From Strigamia acuminata (Eukaryota; Arthropoda; Chilopoda; Geophilomorpha; Linotaeniidae), in assembly GCA_949358305.1 (NCBI GenBank), contig OX442321.1, positions 10,069,605-10,133,604 on the forward strand: a DNA stretch of 64,000 nt. Direction: 5' to 3'. The stretch's first letter is position 1. The number at the start of each line of letters is the position of its first letter. Positions 13,401-24,365 of the stretch are shown here, piece after piece. The notes beneath the pieces are model-generated. The model saw only the letters and a program-made list of their open reading frames with translations, was not told where the DNA came from and did not search any database. The position numbers and the translations under genes were made by a program.

Positions 13401-14465
13401 AGATGTTGGTTTGAGAAGATGGACGAAGAACTCAAGAAATTGGGTTTCCAACAATCGACGTGTGATCCGTGCTTGTATCTTGTCAGGCGAGGAAACGATT
13501 TCCTATTTTTGGGTATATATGTCGACGATACGGTGACATTGAGCAGCACACCAAAATTCAAGAAAGAATATTTATTGAGATTGACATTAGAAATCGAATT
13601 GCTGGATTTAGGCGAGCTAGCGTTCATCTTAGGTTTAGAAATCGACCAAATGGAGGGAAAGATCCGTTTAAACCAAAACGGATATATCATAAAGATTCTA
13701 GAAAAGTATGGCATGGACGTTTGCAACCCATCCAAGACACCGATGGATGTTAGCCAGGATCTAAATGAGTACAGTGAAAGTCCGAAGGTTGACCCAACCA
13801 GATATCAAGAAATGATTGGTTCACTCCTATACCTGGCGACTGGGTCACGCCCAGATTTGAGTTTCCCAGTCAGTTGTCTTGCGCAATACAGCAAAGACCC
13901 GCGTGAAATTCATTGGAATGCGGTCAAGAGGATTTTCCGTTACATTCAGGGAACCCAAACTCAGGGATTAATTTTCCGCAAAGAAGCCGGAGAATTACAT
14001 TGTTTCGCGGATGCTTCTTGGGACGTAACAATGGATTCCAAATCCTACAGCGGGTACATCATCAAAGATGGGTCAGCTCTCCTCAATTGGAGGAGCAGCA
14101 AGCAAAGAACCGTCGCGATGTCAGCCACGGAAAGTGAGCTTAGCGCTCTGAGTGAAAGTTTGAGCGAGCTCATTTGGACCCGCGAACTCCTAGAAGAATT
14201 GGACCCAAAGCGGGAATTTGGACAGGAAGTCATTTACAATGACAATTCCGCTGCAGTGCAACTGCTGAAAGGCGCAGCGCAAAAATTGCGTACAAAGTTA
14301 TTAAACCGCAAATCTTTTTTTATTAGGGAAGAGATCAGAAGCCACAACTTCACGGTGAAGCACATCGCAGGAGAGAACATGCAGGCGGATCTACTCACCA
14401 AGAAAATGTCAGGCCCGAAGATTGCGAAATGTTTAATGCAGCTTCAAGTCATTGGAGAAGATTGA
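10404..14465 (+). CDS. Copia gag-pol polyprotein, 1353 aa, intact
   Basis: One uninterrupted frame in Copia order. The N-terminal Gag (Copia-type, residues 1 to about 220) is followed by a CCHC zinc knuckle starting CFNCGKPGHF at about 229, and an aspartic protease with DSGASS at about 310. A GAG-pre-integrase zinc-binding segment (WHRRLAH…CQSC) comes next. The integrase carries a D,D-35-E triad at residues 502, 565 and 601. Reverse transcriptase has YVDD at about 1039-1042, and RNase H has its first Asp at about 1203 (CFADAS). There is no frameshift between gag and pol, as in Drosophila copia. All catalytic motifs I could check are present. The ATG lies 543 bp after the 5' LTR. Confidence 0.97.
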   Translation: MAAQDSGLGNIGSIEKLNNKNFFLWRMRVRGILKVKEVWQAAIIGDAPPVPVVGADDFAAATVLWDAWVKKNDQALTIIALTLSSEQAMRYSNEENAKTLWAKIEAHMAGRAQRQQITCTFELSRIKMTKTEDIDTYIDRAEALSTKVAELGKVLTPEEVGFYVLNDTRPEYEQTVRALNAIADLTLEEIRAQLKIEEERIRRKSGDDYQGNATEKAFKAKNKKGSFTCFNCGKPGHFARDCWRPKKDKQEKERQEPSQKVTGRSRAKGKNQASLAMKRESEDEFEFTFLAEEEAKEDKECTFSWDWLLDSGASSHMTSQKGVINELEQDTQSIGLAGKGIKLESEGKGNVVIETQTGKLKLTEVLYVPELKTQLLSVPKIVDNGYRVLFTSELAYIIDEQNKKKIKIQRKGNSYILQGTNGQAKQEVNLVTQEMWHRRLAHVNYQTLNEMRRDNMVRGLDMPKKIPVEVCQSCIAGKMAAQPFESVLSQQSSRVFELLHIDLMGPINPSTYSDGSYTLTMVDDFSRKIFVRILQTKAETSRILQEFILQQERQKEHKLKRVRSDNGGEFIANTLNVFFKKKGIKHELTTPHAPQSNAIAERANRTIMEATRTLILDSKLPKRFWGEALHVAVLGRNYCKSSFHGKSPEQVWTGRTPTVKYLRRFGCQAHVLKAKIHQTKLDSKTTLGIFVGYSLKRKAYRIYMPEVYKILEARNVKFNEEILGYKLLSQAQLDEDKEDEVDIDISPSKPQEDDVPQPESDPSSVYSSAESESETSSEEELPPPRKVGRPKGTTKDNIAERKRKLSEAEKNQAAGFGFRRSKRTQESQQKKPKAHTAYLAYQAPKSYKEAMTSAQRTKWQRAMDEEMASMKEHEVWETVDLPEDECTVKSKWVFTIKTNKQRNIERYKARLVATGYSQRPGIDFDETYSPVIRIETLRMLINIAAKLGLTLEQHDVKTAYLHGRLDKVIFMLEPEGYKSKKKRKVCRLLKSIYGLKQSGRCWFEKMDEELKKLGFQQSTCDPCLYLVRRGNDFLFLGIYVDDTVTLSSTPKFKKEYLLRLTLEIELLDLGELAFILGLEIDQMEGKIRLNQNGYIIKILEKYGMDVCNPSKTPMDVSQDLNEYSESPKVDPTRYQEMIGSLLYLATGSRPDLSFPVSCLAQYSKDPREIHWNAVKRIFRYIQGTQTQGLIFRKEAGELHCFADASWDVTMDSKSYSGYIIKDGSALLNWRSSKQRTVAMSATESELSALSESLSELIWTRELLEELDPKREFGQEVIYNDNSAAVQLLKGAAQKLRTKLLNRKSFFIREEIRSHNFTVKHIAGENMQADLLTKKMSGPKIAKCLMQLQVIGED

Positions 14466-14496
14466 TTATTTTTTTTATTGTAAGAGTACACGCATT

Positions 14497-14507
14497 ATGG
14501 AGGAGAA
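14497..14507 (+). other. Copia polypurine tract
   Basis: Purine run ATGGAGGAGAA immediately upstream of the 3' LTR, the expected primer for plus-strand DNA synthesis. Confidence 0.6.
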
Positions 14508-14730
14508 TGTTGAATGTTATTGAGTTAATGCGTATACTCAGTATTGTCATGTTTAATTTTGATGCCGACAGAGGTCGCATATTGTAAGTGTACGTCAAGA
14601 TGACGTTTTTTCTGGATTCGACCTTACTAGGCCGTATTCAATGTCAGATGTAATTGACACGTTGCACCGAATAAATGCACATTGTTAAGTTTTCCTTTAA
14701 ATCGTCTGGATTATTTAACACCAACCAACA
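14508..14730 (+). repeat. Copia 3' LTR
   Basis: Identical to the 5' LTR over all 223 bp and followed at once by the second copy of the GTAAC target duplication (14731-14735). Confidence 0.95.
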
Positions 14731-15738
14731 GTAACTAAAGTTAAAAAAGAAATACGACCACACCAAAAGCCAAAAACGACTCGTTGGCCACAAAGTGTTC
14801 CAACCTTCTCGGAAACTCAATTGGACGTTTGGTTTTAAATTTATTCCTTTTCCTCGCATCGTTCTGGGCGGAAAAATCAAAACACCAGCAACAGAAATGT
14901 GTAAAAGAATGCCAGCATGGATGATACAAGCACCGCGCCATCCAAACCTGCCCAACAAATATGGAATTATTTGTCCCATTAGGAAAACACCCAATCCGGC
15001 ACCGGAAACCGATATTCCTTGAACGAGATTAAGGTGCTTGTTGAAGTACGATTTTAGACTCACGACAAACGATATGGTTACCAAGTTGGCACTTACACCT
15101 AAAAATTAAAACATTATGAGTTAAATATTCCATATTTTTGTATTTTGTATTTTTATTTACCTAGCAAGATTCCTTGGGTGATCATCAAGTGGTAAATGTC
15201 AGTTGCCAGTGTACTGAGTAGAAGACTACTCGCGAGGAGAACACTGCCTATGATGATTGACAAACGAGGCCCAAAATGTCGGATGATTATTGAATTAACA
15301 AGACCTTAAATTTTTAAATTTAATGTGCAAATTTAAGAAAACGAGGGGAAAGAGTTTAATTTATACCTGAAAGATCATATAAAAACCACATAATGGAACC
15401 AATAAGGCCTGTGAAGCTCCTTGATGCTCCAAACACTTCCAGGAAATGAGCAAAATAAATGGAAAAGGTTAAAAGTGTGCCCAGAATAATAGTTCTTCCT
15501 ACAAAAACAGCACAAAAAACAACCCATGCCCAGCCACAGTCTTCATCAGGATGAGATTTTTCACGCATGTGTGAATTACATATTCGTGATGCATCTCCAT
15601 TGAGAGATGTAGTCTCATGTATATTTTTATTATCTACTGCAAATGTAAATATAAAAGATTAATAAAACCACATGTGGTGAACACTAACAAGTGTTTAAAA
15701 ATCTTACTTTCGTTATTTACAAACTGAAGCTTGCCCAT

Positions 15739-16367
15739 ATTCTGTCGGTAATGAGTTCCTGCTGCACAGTTGTCAACTCGTTCAACTAGATCTAGTGGTG
15801 TACTGAACGATGAGTCTCTTTAAGAAAAATACACGTGAACAAATTACGTTATGCAGAAGGCGTGTTGCCAACCAATTTTTTTTTTTTGATTTAACCTCGC
15901 TTTTACGTTCGACGATAAAACGAAATAATTATACAGTACAAACGATTAATAGTAATTGAAAGGTGCGGAATCAGAATCTACAGTTACCAAGCAATTATTT
16001 TTTATCAAATTTGACCTTGCGTGAGTTTAATTTCAATTTAATACATCACCGATGTAATATTTTATAGCGAAGTAATAATTAGACATTTAATGTATTGAAT
16101 TTACATTGCACAACAAAATGAATATAGCAAAAGGTGTGAACCCTATTGCGTCAATAAATACCTTCAAATTCGTAAGAATTACAAAAATGTTTGACAGGTT
16201 AGTTGACCTTGCAGCGATGCAGTGAACTTGTTTCTATGAAATCTTATCATTTTTAATTGTACAGATAGCAAAAAAAATTTTAAAAAATAAATCACTGATG
16301 AAACTGATATAAACTAGATATTAAATTACGAAATTAATTTCCATATGTTCCTACAATTAAAAATTTG
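15739..16367. other. spacer between two SLC16-like genes
   Basis: AT-rich 5' flank of the disrupted gene and 3' flank of its neighbour. An open stretch upstream of the chosen ATG (15739 to about 15827) could be 5' UTR or extra N-terminus. Nothing else is recognised. Confidence 0.5.
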
Positions 16368-17883
16368 CTAAGATACAGGGTCATTTAACAGACCGTTTTG
16401 TGTGTCCTTCAATGCGACCATATGGTCACCCTCTGCACGACCTCCATATTCAACCGTATAACAACTTTCACACTTTCTTTTTTCATTTCTATCTATAAAA
16501 TATATAGCTAAGACTAAACTGGCAGCAATAGCATCCATTGCAGCAGCAAATGTAAAGCTCCAATTATAAGACTTTGTCAGATCAGCAAGCAAACCTAATC
16601 AAGGAAAGAAATAAAAAAGGAGTCATTACACTTATACTTACACGTACCAGCATAACTTACCTGCAATAGGAGGACCTATAAATGCACCAAGTCCTGCTGT
16701 TGTCTGAACATATCCAATCACAATAACAAGCAGATCTCTTCCCCACACGGCAGCAGGAATCAGGCATAACAGTACCACTTGAGCTCCGACAAGTGCTCCA
16801 AGAAAAAAGCCGGATATTGCCAGTCCGAATGGTTCATGCACTGCTAAATTGCAAACTATGACCAATCCCGTCAATACATTAGCAAACACCATTTCCAAAC
16901 ACACATTGATCGATTTGTGGTTGGCTAATAACCCAGCGGCTGCACGGCCCGTGATGTCGCCGATCCCAAATGCTGCCAATGCCCAGGAGAAGTGTGATTC
17001 GAGTCCTCGGGATATGGCAAAATCTTTGTATAAAACGGTGACTATGGTAAAATTGGCAATGAGAAAAAGAAACGAGAAGTTCAAGCACCAGTATTTTGCA
17101 GATGAACATAATTGTTTTATAATCGGTTTTGCCTTTAATTCGACAGTGCGTCTAGTCTGTGACGGGTTTTGGACGCGTTTTGGGAATATAACGGCGCCAC
17201 AAACAAACACTTGCAGAGCACATCCAGCAAGAATAAGCAATGAGCCTCTCCAGCCGTATAAATTTATCACGTACGGGACAATGAAGGCAAACACAAAGAT
17301 TCCTATCCCGGAAGCTGACATACTAATTCCAGTTGCCATGTATAAATAACGATCGAAATAGTGCGAAAGGGCGACCAAATTCGAGTTGTTTATCAAACAC
17401 AGACCGAAACCTGTTATCAAAAACAAATATCAGTAAAAATTAAATAAAAGATATTAAAATTTTGAATATTGTCTCACCAAAAAATAAACCATGAGATAAT
17501 ATAAGAAAGACAACGCCATTAGCGAATGAATTGACTATAAAATTGCACGCTAACAACAAACATCCCAAGAAAAATGTCATTCTAACACCATATCTCTGCA
17601 TAAAAAAAGATGCCAAAGGTCCTGTTAAAAAAAAAAAAAAGTCCAATTTCCTGTTTATCAAAATAATCATTCAGCACTCACCAAAACCGTGTAAACTCGC
17701 CACAGTGATCGCACCTATAAAAGCAGTATAACTTCGACTTTCGCCAAATTCTTCCCGGAAAACCACGAAATAAACTGTGATTGAATAAATCAATCCACCC
17801 AAAAACAAACGAGTTATAAACGCAGCTAATAAAACTATCCATGCCCATCCACAGTCAACATCGCGACGTTTGTGATGAGACAT
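16368..17883 (-). CDS. SLC16/monocarboxylate-transporter-like MFS protein, 440 aa
   Basis: Four exons on the minus strand: 17883-17682, 17621-17478, 17410-16661, 16594-16368; the joined frame is 440 codons. The N-terminal DVDCGWAWIVLLAAF matches the SLC16 motif before span 1, and HYFDRYLYMATGISMSASG matches the second conserved motif. About 12 hydrophobic spans are apparent, split by a central loop rich in Lys/Arg (KRVQNPSQTRRTVELKAK). The C-terminal tail is short and charged. It is the downstream tandem neighbour of the Copia-split gene and shares intron positions with it and with the plus-strand gene at 22185, so all three come from one ancestor. Plasma-membrane carrier; substrate not predictable. 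Confidence 0.93.
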
Positions 17884-18449
17884 TGCTAAGACGTTAAACT
17901 AAACGACGACGATTCACGCATGAATACCTGTGAATCTAGGACACAATAAACGTAAGATAGTTGTGTCTTGAGGCAAGATGTATTGTCCGCTGCAATAAGT
18001 ATACGACAGGACAAAGTAGAGCAAAGCAAAGTCTCTTTTTTCCAAGGTCACCAACGAGACAGACATTCGATACTTTTCGATACTTTTTAACCGGGAAAAA
18101 GATCAGATATGACGAAGGAATGATAAAAAAGACACTCTAAAAATAACGCCTTTTGTTCACTACTAAACAATTATGAAAATTATTATCTAATCATCAAATA
18201 ATTTTTTTTTCTCTATTCATATTCATTTAAATGTAAATCATTTAAGTTACTAAAAAAAAAACACTGTACGCTTTATTTGTTTTAAAACAAAAATAAATTA
18301 CAATAAATCACAGACCAAAGCACCATCAGTTCAGTCATTTTTAGATAAAAGTTAAAAGTCCAAAGATTAATAATTTAAAAAAAATCAATTACAGATAAAT
18401 TATATAATCTGTTGTTTAAGAATTGATTAAACAACTTACAGCACAAAGT
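17884..18449. other. 5' flank of SLC16-like gene and 3' flank of SLC19-like gene
   Basis: AT-rich intergenic sequence with poly-T and poly-A runs. It should include the promoter of the SLC16-like gene at its left side. No conserved element is recognised. Confidence 0.45.
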
Positions 18450-20120
18450 TTAGGCTTGTATAAATTCTTTTTTCATATCGCACAAATGACGAGACAATCG
18501 TTTGAAAGACAACAGCCAAAACACTCCGCTTATGCAAGCGAAATAACCCGCATAAACCCCAAACTGAAATCAAGACCAGATTGAAATTTATTTGCAAAAT
18601 TAATCCATTCAATTTCACATTACCTGTATCCTGGGTCCCAGCCCCAACCCGCTTTTATCCACTACAATGGCAGTTAGAATTGTTTGGCAAACCAAAGCCA
18701 GAAATGTATTACATCCAAACACAAGTGGCTGTATCGTTTCGGAGAGACCTTTGGCCACTTGAAAACTATTTAAATAAAACAACAAATAAAATGTAATAAT
18801 ATTCAAATAATTGCAAATATTCTGTTGTTACCTCGCAATAACAATCAACATTTGATGACTGACATGAAAGACAATGTAAGTGATGTATCCGACTAGAATA
18901 TTCTTTGCCTGCGACATAATTAAAACGACGCAGGCCTCTAGACCAGCTGCCAAGGCCAAAGTCACTTCTCCATACCGACTCCAGTCGACATTAACGTGCC
19001 CTAAACCCAATGTCACTAAGGTACCTGTTTAAAATTAAATGATTAAATAAAATTAAAACATTTATAATTTTAGTTCCATGTTTGACAAACCTAGAAGGGT
19101 TTTAATGGCATCGACAGCGCCGTTGTACACAATTTCGTGTTCCGCAAGTGGATAAATTTCTTCCCATAAGGTTTGAATATAATTCCCCACTTGAAGACTT
19201 CCACACGTCCCCAAAGCCCACCATACTGACCATTCAAGTAGGCTCGGTTCTGAATATGCTTTTTGAACACCTGCCCATAATCGTTGGGATGTTGAGGATT
19301 TATCAACTTCGCTAATTGGTTTTCCAGTCAAAACATCCACAGTCTCAACATTATTCATTTTCGAAGAAATTCGCCTCTGTTGAGTATCGGGGCCTGCATT
19401 TGGTGCGTCAATGGCGAAATTGGTCGTGTGAGTGGCTGGAAGAATTGAGGAAAATCCCAAAGCGAGTATTGAAAATGTTAAAGACACGAAATTAAGCGAA
19501 TAATAATCCAGAAGTCGTGTCGAAATGAGTATCTGACCAGAAATTGCTGACAAAAGTCGACCGGTGAGGACGGCTGCACGAGTGTAGCTCGTCACTTGAC
19601 GGTATTTGTCACGAGGAACTTTAGCATAAATATACGTGTCGTAGCCAACCTCACAAGCAGTTGCCAAACCGTACGTAACTTGCATTAACTAAATGTTTGG
19701 TAAAAAAAAAGTATTAATTAATCATTTTTTCAGATTTAAATTTTTCTCTTTCCTTCACTAACCTGAATGCCCCATAATGGATGGACTGTTATGAGCAGTG
19801 TCCAAGTGATGGTGAGACACAGACTTTCCAAAATTACTATAGGTTTATGCCTAATATATGCATTGGTTATAAAAACAACGGGTAAAAAACACAAATAGGA
19901 ATATGTCCAGACTGGATACACTTCATTGTTTACCTGAAAATTTATTTATTATAAATTAGAATTAGAGAAATCAAATTGTAGCTGTTGTATTTACTTGAGT
20001 GTGAGTTAAGTTGACTCTTGGACCCTCTAAATATTGAGTTAAAAAATGAGTTGTTGGGTGCAGGGCTTTCAATCCACCGTAGGCACACGTGATAAAAGTT
20101 ATGTAAAGCCATTCCTTCAT
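18450..20120 (-). CDS. SLC19-family folate/thiamine transporter, 447 aa
   Basis: Six exons (minus): 20120-19995, 19933-19763, 19688-19091, 19024-18832, 18765-18624, 18563-18450; the joined frame is 447 codons, close to SLC19A1-A3. Family hallmarks: an N-terminal segment leading to the pair EVYPVWTYSYL, the stretch YGLATACEVGYDTYIYAKV followed by VTSYTRAAVLTGRL in the first half, a long central cytosolic loop (about 185-235), and ALVCQTILTAIVVDKSGLGL near the end, matching SLC19A2/A3. Twelve spans are expected in the plasma membrane. The sequence does not settle whether thiamine or reduced folate is the substrate; I lean to a thiamine-type carrier. It lies within a cluster of SLC16-like genes. 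Confidence 0.93.
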
Positions 20121-22184
20121 TGTGATCGTTCATGGCACAATTTGAAAACGGGACCCAAGCTTTAAATAACTTTTGTTTACCCGTATTTTTACAAACTCAG
20201 TCCAGTTATCCAAAGTACATGAGAAAAACGAAAACCCGGCATGCACAAGGGAAACGGAAACATCTGCCAGGTCTTATCAAATTATTTGCAACTTCCGAAA
20301 AGAGGACATCAAACTAATCCAGTTTTAAATAAAACAAAGCTAATTTAGAGGGAGGTCAAAAATCGGAAAGATAACGGTGGAAATGTGCATATTTTGTGTG
20401 GATTACATAGTAATGCCAACGAGAATCGTCCTTGGTGTCCCTGACGTATTGTCAAATAAACAGTGCCCTCAAGTGGTGACAGTGTCAAAAACAATTCGAA
20501 GAATATATTCCATTCGTTTTTTGACAAGTGACTCTTTTTTAGTTTACCCTTTTGGACCAAGATTATAACTAATGTATTTGTAAATACACATCTATTTTTT
20601 GTCAGGGTCAAAAACATTAAATCGAAAAATACATGTCAAATAATCAACTCTGGAAATTATGGCAAAAAAAAGAAATAAGTAAAGTTATTTATTCGAGTTT
20701 ATCTTTTTCGCCAGGTTAAAGGCTGAAAAAAAATTATACTCAAAATTAGCTAAACATGTTTTGTTGTTTATAATTTGTGCCCATGCGCAGTCGGACCAAA
20801 AGCAGACTAGTTCTGTCGCCATTTTTAAAGCTGGGTCGAGAAAACTCTCGACCAGATCAAACAAATACCACCTTTACGTATAAAATTTGAATTAAAATAT
20901 TTTTTTTTCAAATGTTTATTTGAGATTCCATTTGGATGGTTAATGACACTTGAAATAATATTTACATGAAAATATTTACGAAATACCAAACAGCTTTCCA
21001 GCAGATGGATCGCAACATGTGAAAGAACAGGTATCAAGATGTCATTGCCCATTGAAATCGAACTGACCCGCCCACAAATACAACTCGTATAAAGATAAAA
21101 AAAAAATTTCAAATTGCAAATGAAAAAAAAAAAAAATTTCAATAATGTAAACATTTGAATCTCATTAAATTCCACGACGCATTGCAGTGAAGCCCAAAAA
21201 TAATTTAAATTCCCATTTAATAATCATGAAAGCATTAGAACAGCTAAAAAAAAAAACAAAGACACGTGCAACAAAAACATAACCTCGGCCTTGAATTATT
21301 TATAACGGAAATCTATTTGACACAATATTCACGTCATATACAATGATTATCAACTAGACCACTATGGGGACGAGGAATGGCAATGAAACATTAACAACTG
21401 CTTTTCACTGGTTTGAGCCGGTTTTCAATTCACCACCCCTCCTATTCCTGCATAGTGTGTGGCTCCGGTTATAAAATCGATTTTCCATTATTATACTTTA
21501 CCGCCACTCGTTCAGGATAAATATAATACAAACAAAATACATATTGCAAATAATGATTCAAACCGTAATGACACAAAAAATTGATGTATATAAAAGCACA
21601 ATAAAGGAAAACTGCATTCTGAGTGTGAAGATGATGACGTGCCTTTATCAATGGAACTCTTTCCCGCACTCCACTCTAACCAGATTTTGTCTTGTATCAG
21701 CGCACACGTGCAACTGACGTCATGTTTATCCGCGAGGCATCGGTGCAACGTAAAAGCAAACCAGCTTTTTAACCCTGAAAGCTCGTGTACGGCGGGGCGC
21801 AGTCTGCTTCCGCACAGCAGCTATCGATTCTGGCAAAAGACCACACCGAAGAAAGACACCCACTTGCATCAATCTCAGCTGTTTTAGGGCATTCTATTAA
21901 TGCATCAATTGTAAGTCAAATTCCATTTTCTTATCATTTATGCACAGCCTTTAATTTTTCAAAACAACATCTGATATCTGTCAAAGCCAATATTTTTTCT
22001 CGCATTTTTACATCTGAGAATTTAAAATAAATGTAGGATTCGTACGTTGTGTATTTAAACTGTGTGGAATTAAATTAAATGTCGACTTTGTTTTGACCTT
22101 CAATTACAAAATGTGTTTTTAAGTTTTCTGCAATGTCAATATCCAGAAAGCTAATTTAATTCTTTTCAATCCCTTTCAGTTACC
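20121..22184. promoter_or_regulatory. intergenic region with 5' UTR exon and intron of the next SLC16-like gene
   Basis: About 2 kb between the divergent SLC19-like and SLC16-like genes. A donor (GTAAGT) at 21911 and an acceptor (CCCTTTCAG) ending at 22179 fit a 5' UTR intron of the plus-strand gene, whose untranslated exon would end at 21910. The rest is AT-rich with A-runs. I see no other gene. Confidence 0.5.
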
Positions 22185-24365
22185 ATGACGACCACTATGC
22201 TTCCTCCTGAGAAAAATAAAGCCAAGAAAAATGTAGATGGTGGCTGGGCGTGGGTGGTGCTGGCTATTGCCTTCTGCTCTTTCGCCATAATTTCTGGCTT
22301 GTTTTATTCTTTCGGCATTCTTTATTCAGTATTTCTCGAAGAATTTAATGAAAGTCGCAGCACGACAGCATGGATTGGTTCCTTAAACGGCGCGTTTTTC
22401 CAAATCAGTGGTAAGACAGTAAAAAAAAACACAAAAAAAATTATCATCTGATAAGAATTTTCTATATATATAATTTCTAGGCCCAATCGGTTCTGTGATA
22501 ATTGTGAAACGAGGCTGCCGCATTGCTGTGATGTTGGGAGGACTTATTTGTACTGTGGGGTATTTGCTTAGTGCCTTCAGTATGCATGTGTGGCATTTGC
22601 TTATATTTTATGGCATTGTCGTAGGTAATGAGAAAATCGGTGCATTCAAAGTTAAAATCCAAATTATTGATAATTAATATAAGTCATTTGATAAGTTGCA
22701 TCATTGAGACGATAAGTTAATACAATAAATGGCGTATTGATAAGTCATTTATTTGGAGTACCGTAACTTATCTCTGACTTAACAACACTTGAAGCAAATC
22801 AGTCAAATTACTATTGACTTTATACGTAACTTATCAAATGGCTTATATGAATTATCAGTAATTCAGATTATGATAAGTCCAATTTGGATTTTAACTTTGA
22901 ATGCACCTATTGTGACCACCATTCTTCACATTTTAAATTTTAAATTAATTTCGCAGCCTTTGGATTCAACCTCGTGTACACTGGGTTGGTTGTGACTTTA
23001 GGCCAACATTTCCAAAAACGTTATTCATTGGCAATGGGATGCAGCATGGCTGGTTCTGGTATAGGACTGATCACCATAGGCCCTGCCATTCAAGCTCTTA
23101 TTTTTGAATTCGGGTGGCGAGATTCACTAATTATAGGTAAACATCAATTATTTTCTTTAAAAAAATATTACTTCATTGTTTTTATTTTTTGCAGAAGGAG
23201 GATTGACGTTGCAATTTGTACTTGCTGGAGCTCTTATATTTCCAATGAAAGACAAACCCTTACCCCCAGCACAAGAAGTTAGTTTGATGGGAAGTCAAGT
23301 GTTGACTAAACCCAGGGAAGACACTTCAGCCCATATTTGGTATCCCGAAGTTCTGAGTGACCCAAAATTCTGGTAATCTAAACAACTGACGTTTTTATGT
23401 GTTGTAAAGCAACTCGAATTGTCCTCCAGGTGTCTCAATCTCTCCAGCCTGTTCTGGGTAATGGGCGGTCTCACCATGTTCATCATTTGCAAAGACTTTG
23501 CAGTTTCACGCGGGATTGGCGACTCGTTCACCTTAGCTCTAATGGCGCTCGGCATGGGAGACATCGTGGGCCGACTTCTCGGAGGGATGGTAGCGTCCAG
23601 CAAGCGAGTAAACATCCTCTTTTACTACAGCCTGGCGATGATAGCGTGCAGCATCGTGATCCTGAGTTACATGACCGTCTCCACCGTGACTGGACTCGTT
23701 CTTCTCAGCAATTTCTTTGGTTTCTTCTACGGACAACAAAGTGTGCTGCTGCCTCTAGTTCCGGTGAATCTGTACGGCGCGGACAAGTTGCCCACGACGT
23801 TCGGCTTCATCCTGTTCACGGCCGGCTTCGGGAGCTTGATAGGACCTCCTGTGGCAGGTGAGCAACGCTATCTTTTACTTTATATTGCCTATATGTGACT
23901 GTTACAAAAGTAGCGATACGCATTGAAAGGGGGTAGACGAACATCAACAGCGCTTTTGAATAAATTGCAAAGGATTTTGAAGCAAAGGTCCCGTCCCCCC
24001 TGAATTGAAAGAAACTAATTGATTTTAGACTCATACCACCACTGTTGTATGCCGACGGTACGTTTTAGTGACAATAAGTAGACATTGCGTTTAACCATTT
24101 CTACTATTCATTCGATTCGTTTGGCTTGAATACGGCAGGTTGGATCGTCGACAGAACCCGTTCGTACAACTGGGCGTTCACCTTCGGTGGCATATGCAAT
24201 TTCCAAGCCGCGGTCTGCATGTTTGTCGTCTACGCCGTCGACAGGTATCAAAACAATCAGAAAACGCTTCCGTCCATGCTTTTAGATCAAGAGAACCTAG
24301 AGGAAAGTGATGAAATCATCCAGTCGGACAAACAAGTTAAAACCAATGGGGTGTTGTTGTGTTAA
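22185..24365 (+). CDS. SLC16/monocarboxylate-transporter-like MFS protein, 460 aa
   Basis: Six exons (plus): 22185-22410, 22481-22624, 22957-23136, 23195-23372, 23430-23857, 24139-24365; the joined frame is 460 codons. VDGGWAWVVLAIAF is the SLC16 signature before span 1, and HFQKRYSLAMGCSMAGSG is the second motif. Span-rich halves flank a central loop (about 205-245). It has two more introns than the minus-strand relatives, within their long third exon. Intron 2 carries a miniature transposon (22639-22907). The second-half exon (23430-23857) is more GC-rich than its surroundings. Divergently arranged from the SLC19-like gene. Substrate unknown. Confidence 0.93.
22639..22907. mobile_element. 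miniature inverted-repeat element in SLC16-like intron 2
   Basis: 269 bp starting GGTGCATTCAAAG and ending with its exact inverse. The outer 27 bases of both ends are perfectly complementary, and similarity continues inward (GATAATT[A/C]ATATAAG[T/C]CATTTGATAAGTT) after an indel. It has no coding capacity. A target duplication could not be fixed. It starts 15 bp after the splice donor. Confidence 0.75.

Larger units (their letters stand above)
9638..14730 (+). mobile_element. complete Ty1/Copia LTR retrotransposon
   Basis: A 5093-bp element with 223-bp LTRs that I read as identical base for base. The LTRs run TGTTG...CAACA. A primer-binding site, a single gag-pol frame, a purine-rich tract and a perfect 5-bp target duplication are all present. 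It lies antisense to the SLC16-like gene whose coding exon it interrupts. Identical LTRs mean a very recent insertion, possibly still polymorphic. Everything needed for retrotransposition appears present. Confidence 0.97.
9084..15738 (-). pseudogene. SLC16/monocarboxylate-transporter-like MFS gene split by a Copia insertion
   Basis: SLC16-type proton-linked or facilitative carriers have 12 membrane spans. Exons (minus): 15738-15708, 15636-15367, 15304-15161, then one long exon 15098-14731 continuing at 9632-9084. The SLC16 motif DEDCGWAWVV precedes span 1, and SYFNKHLNLVQGISVSGAG matches the second family motif. Without the Copia element and one target duplication the joined frame is open for 453 codons, the usual length. 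The element (9638-14730) lies inside the coding exon near the central loop. Reading through on the minus strand adds about 29 LTR-derived residues after the sixth or seventh span and stops, so this allele should give a half-length protein. The start is the first in-frame ATG; an upstream open stretch without Met remains possible. The substrate is unknown. Confidence 0.85.
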
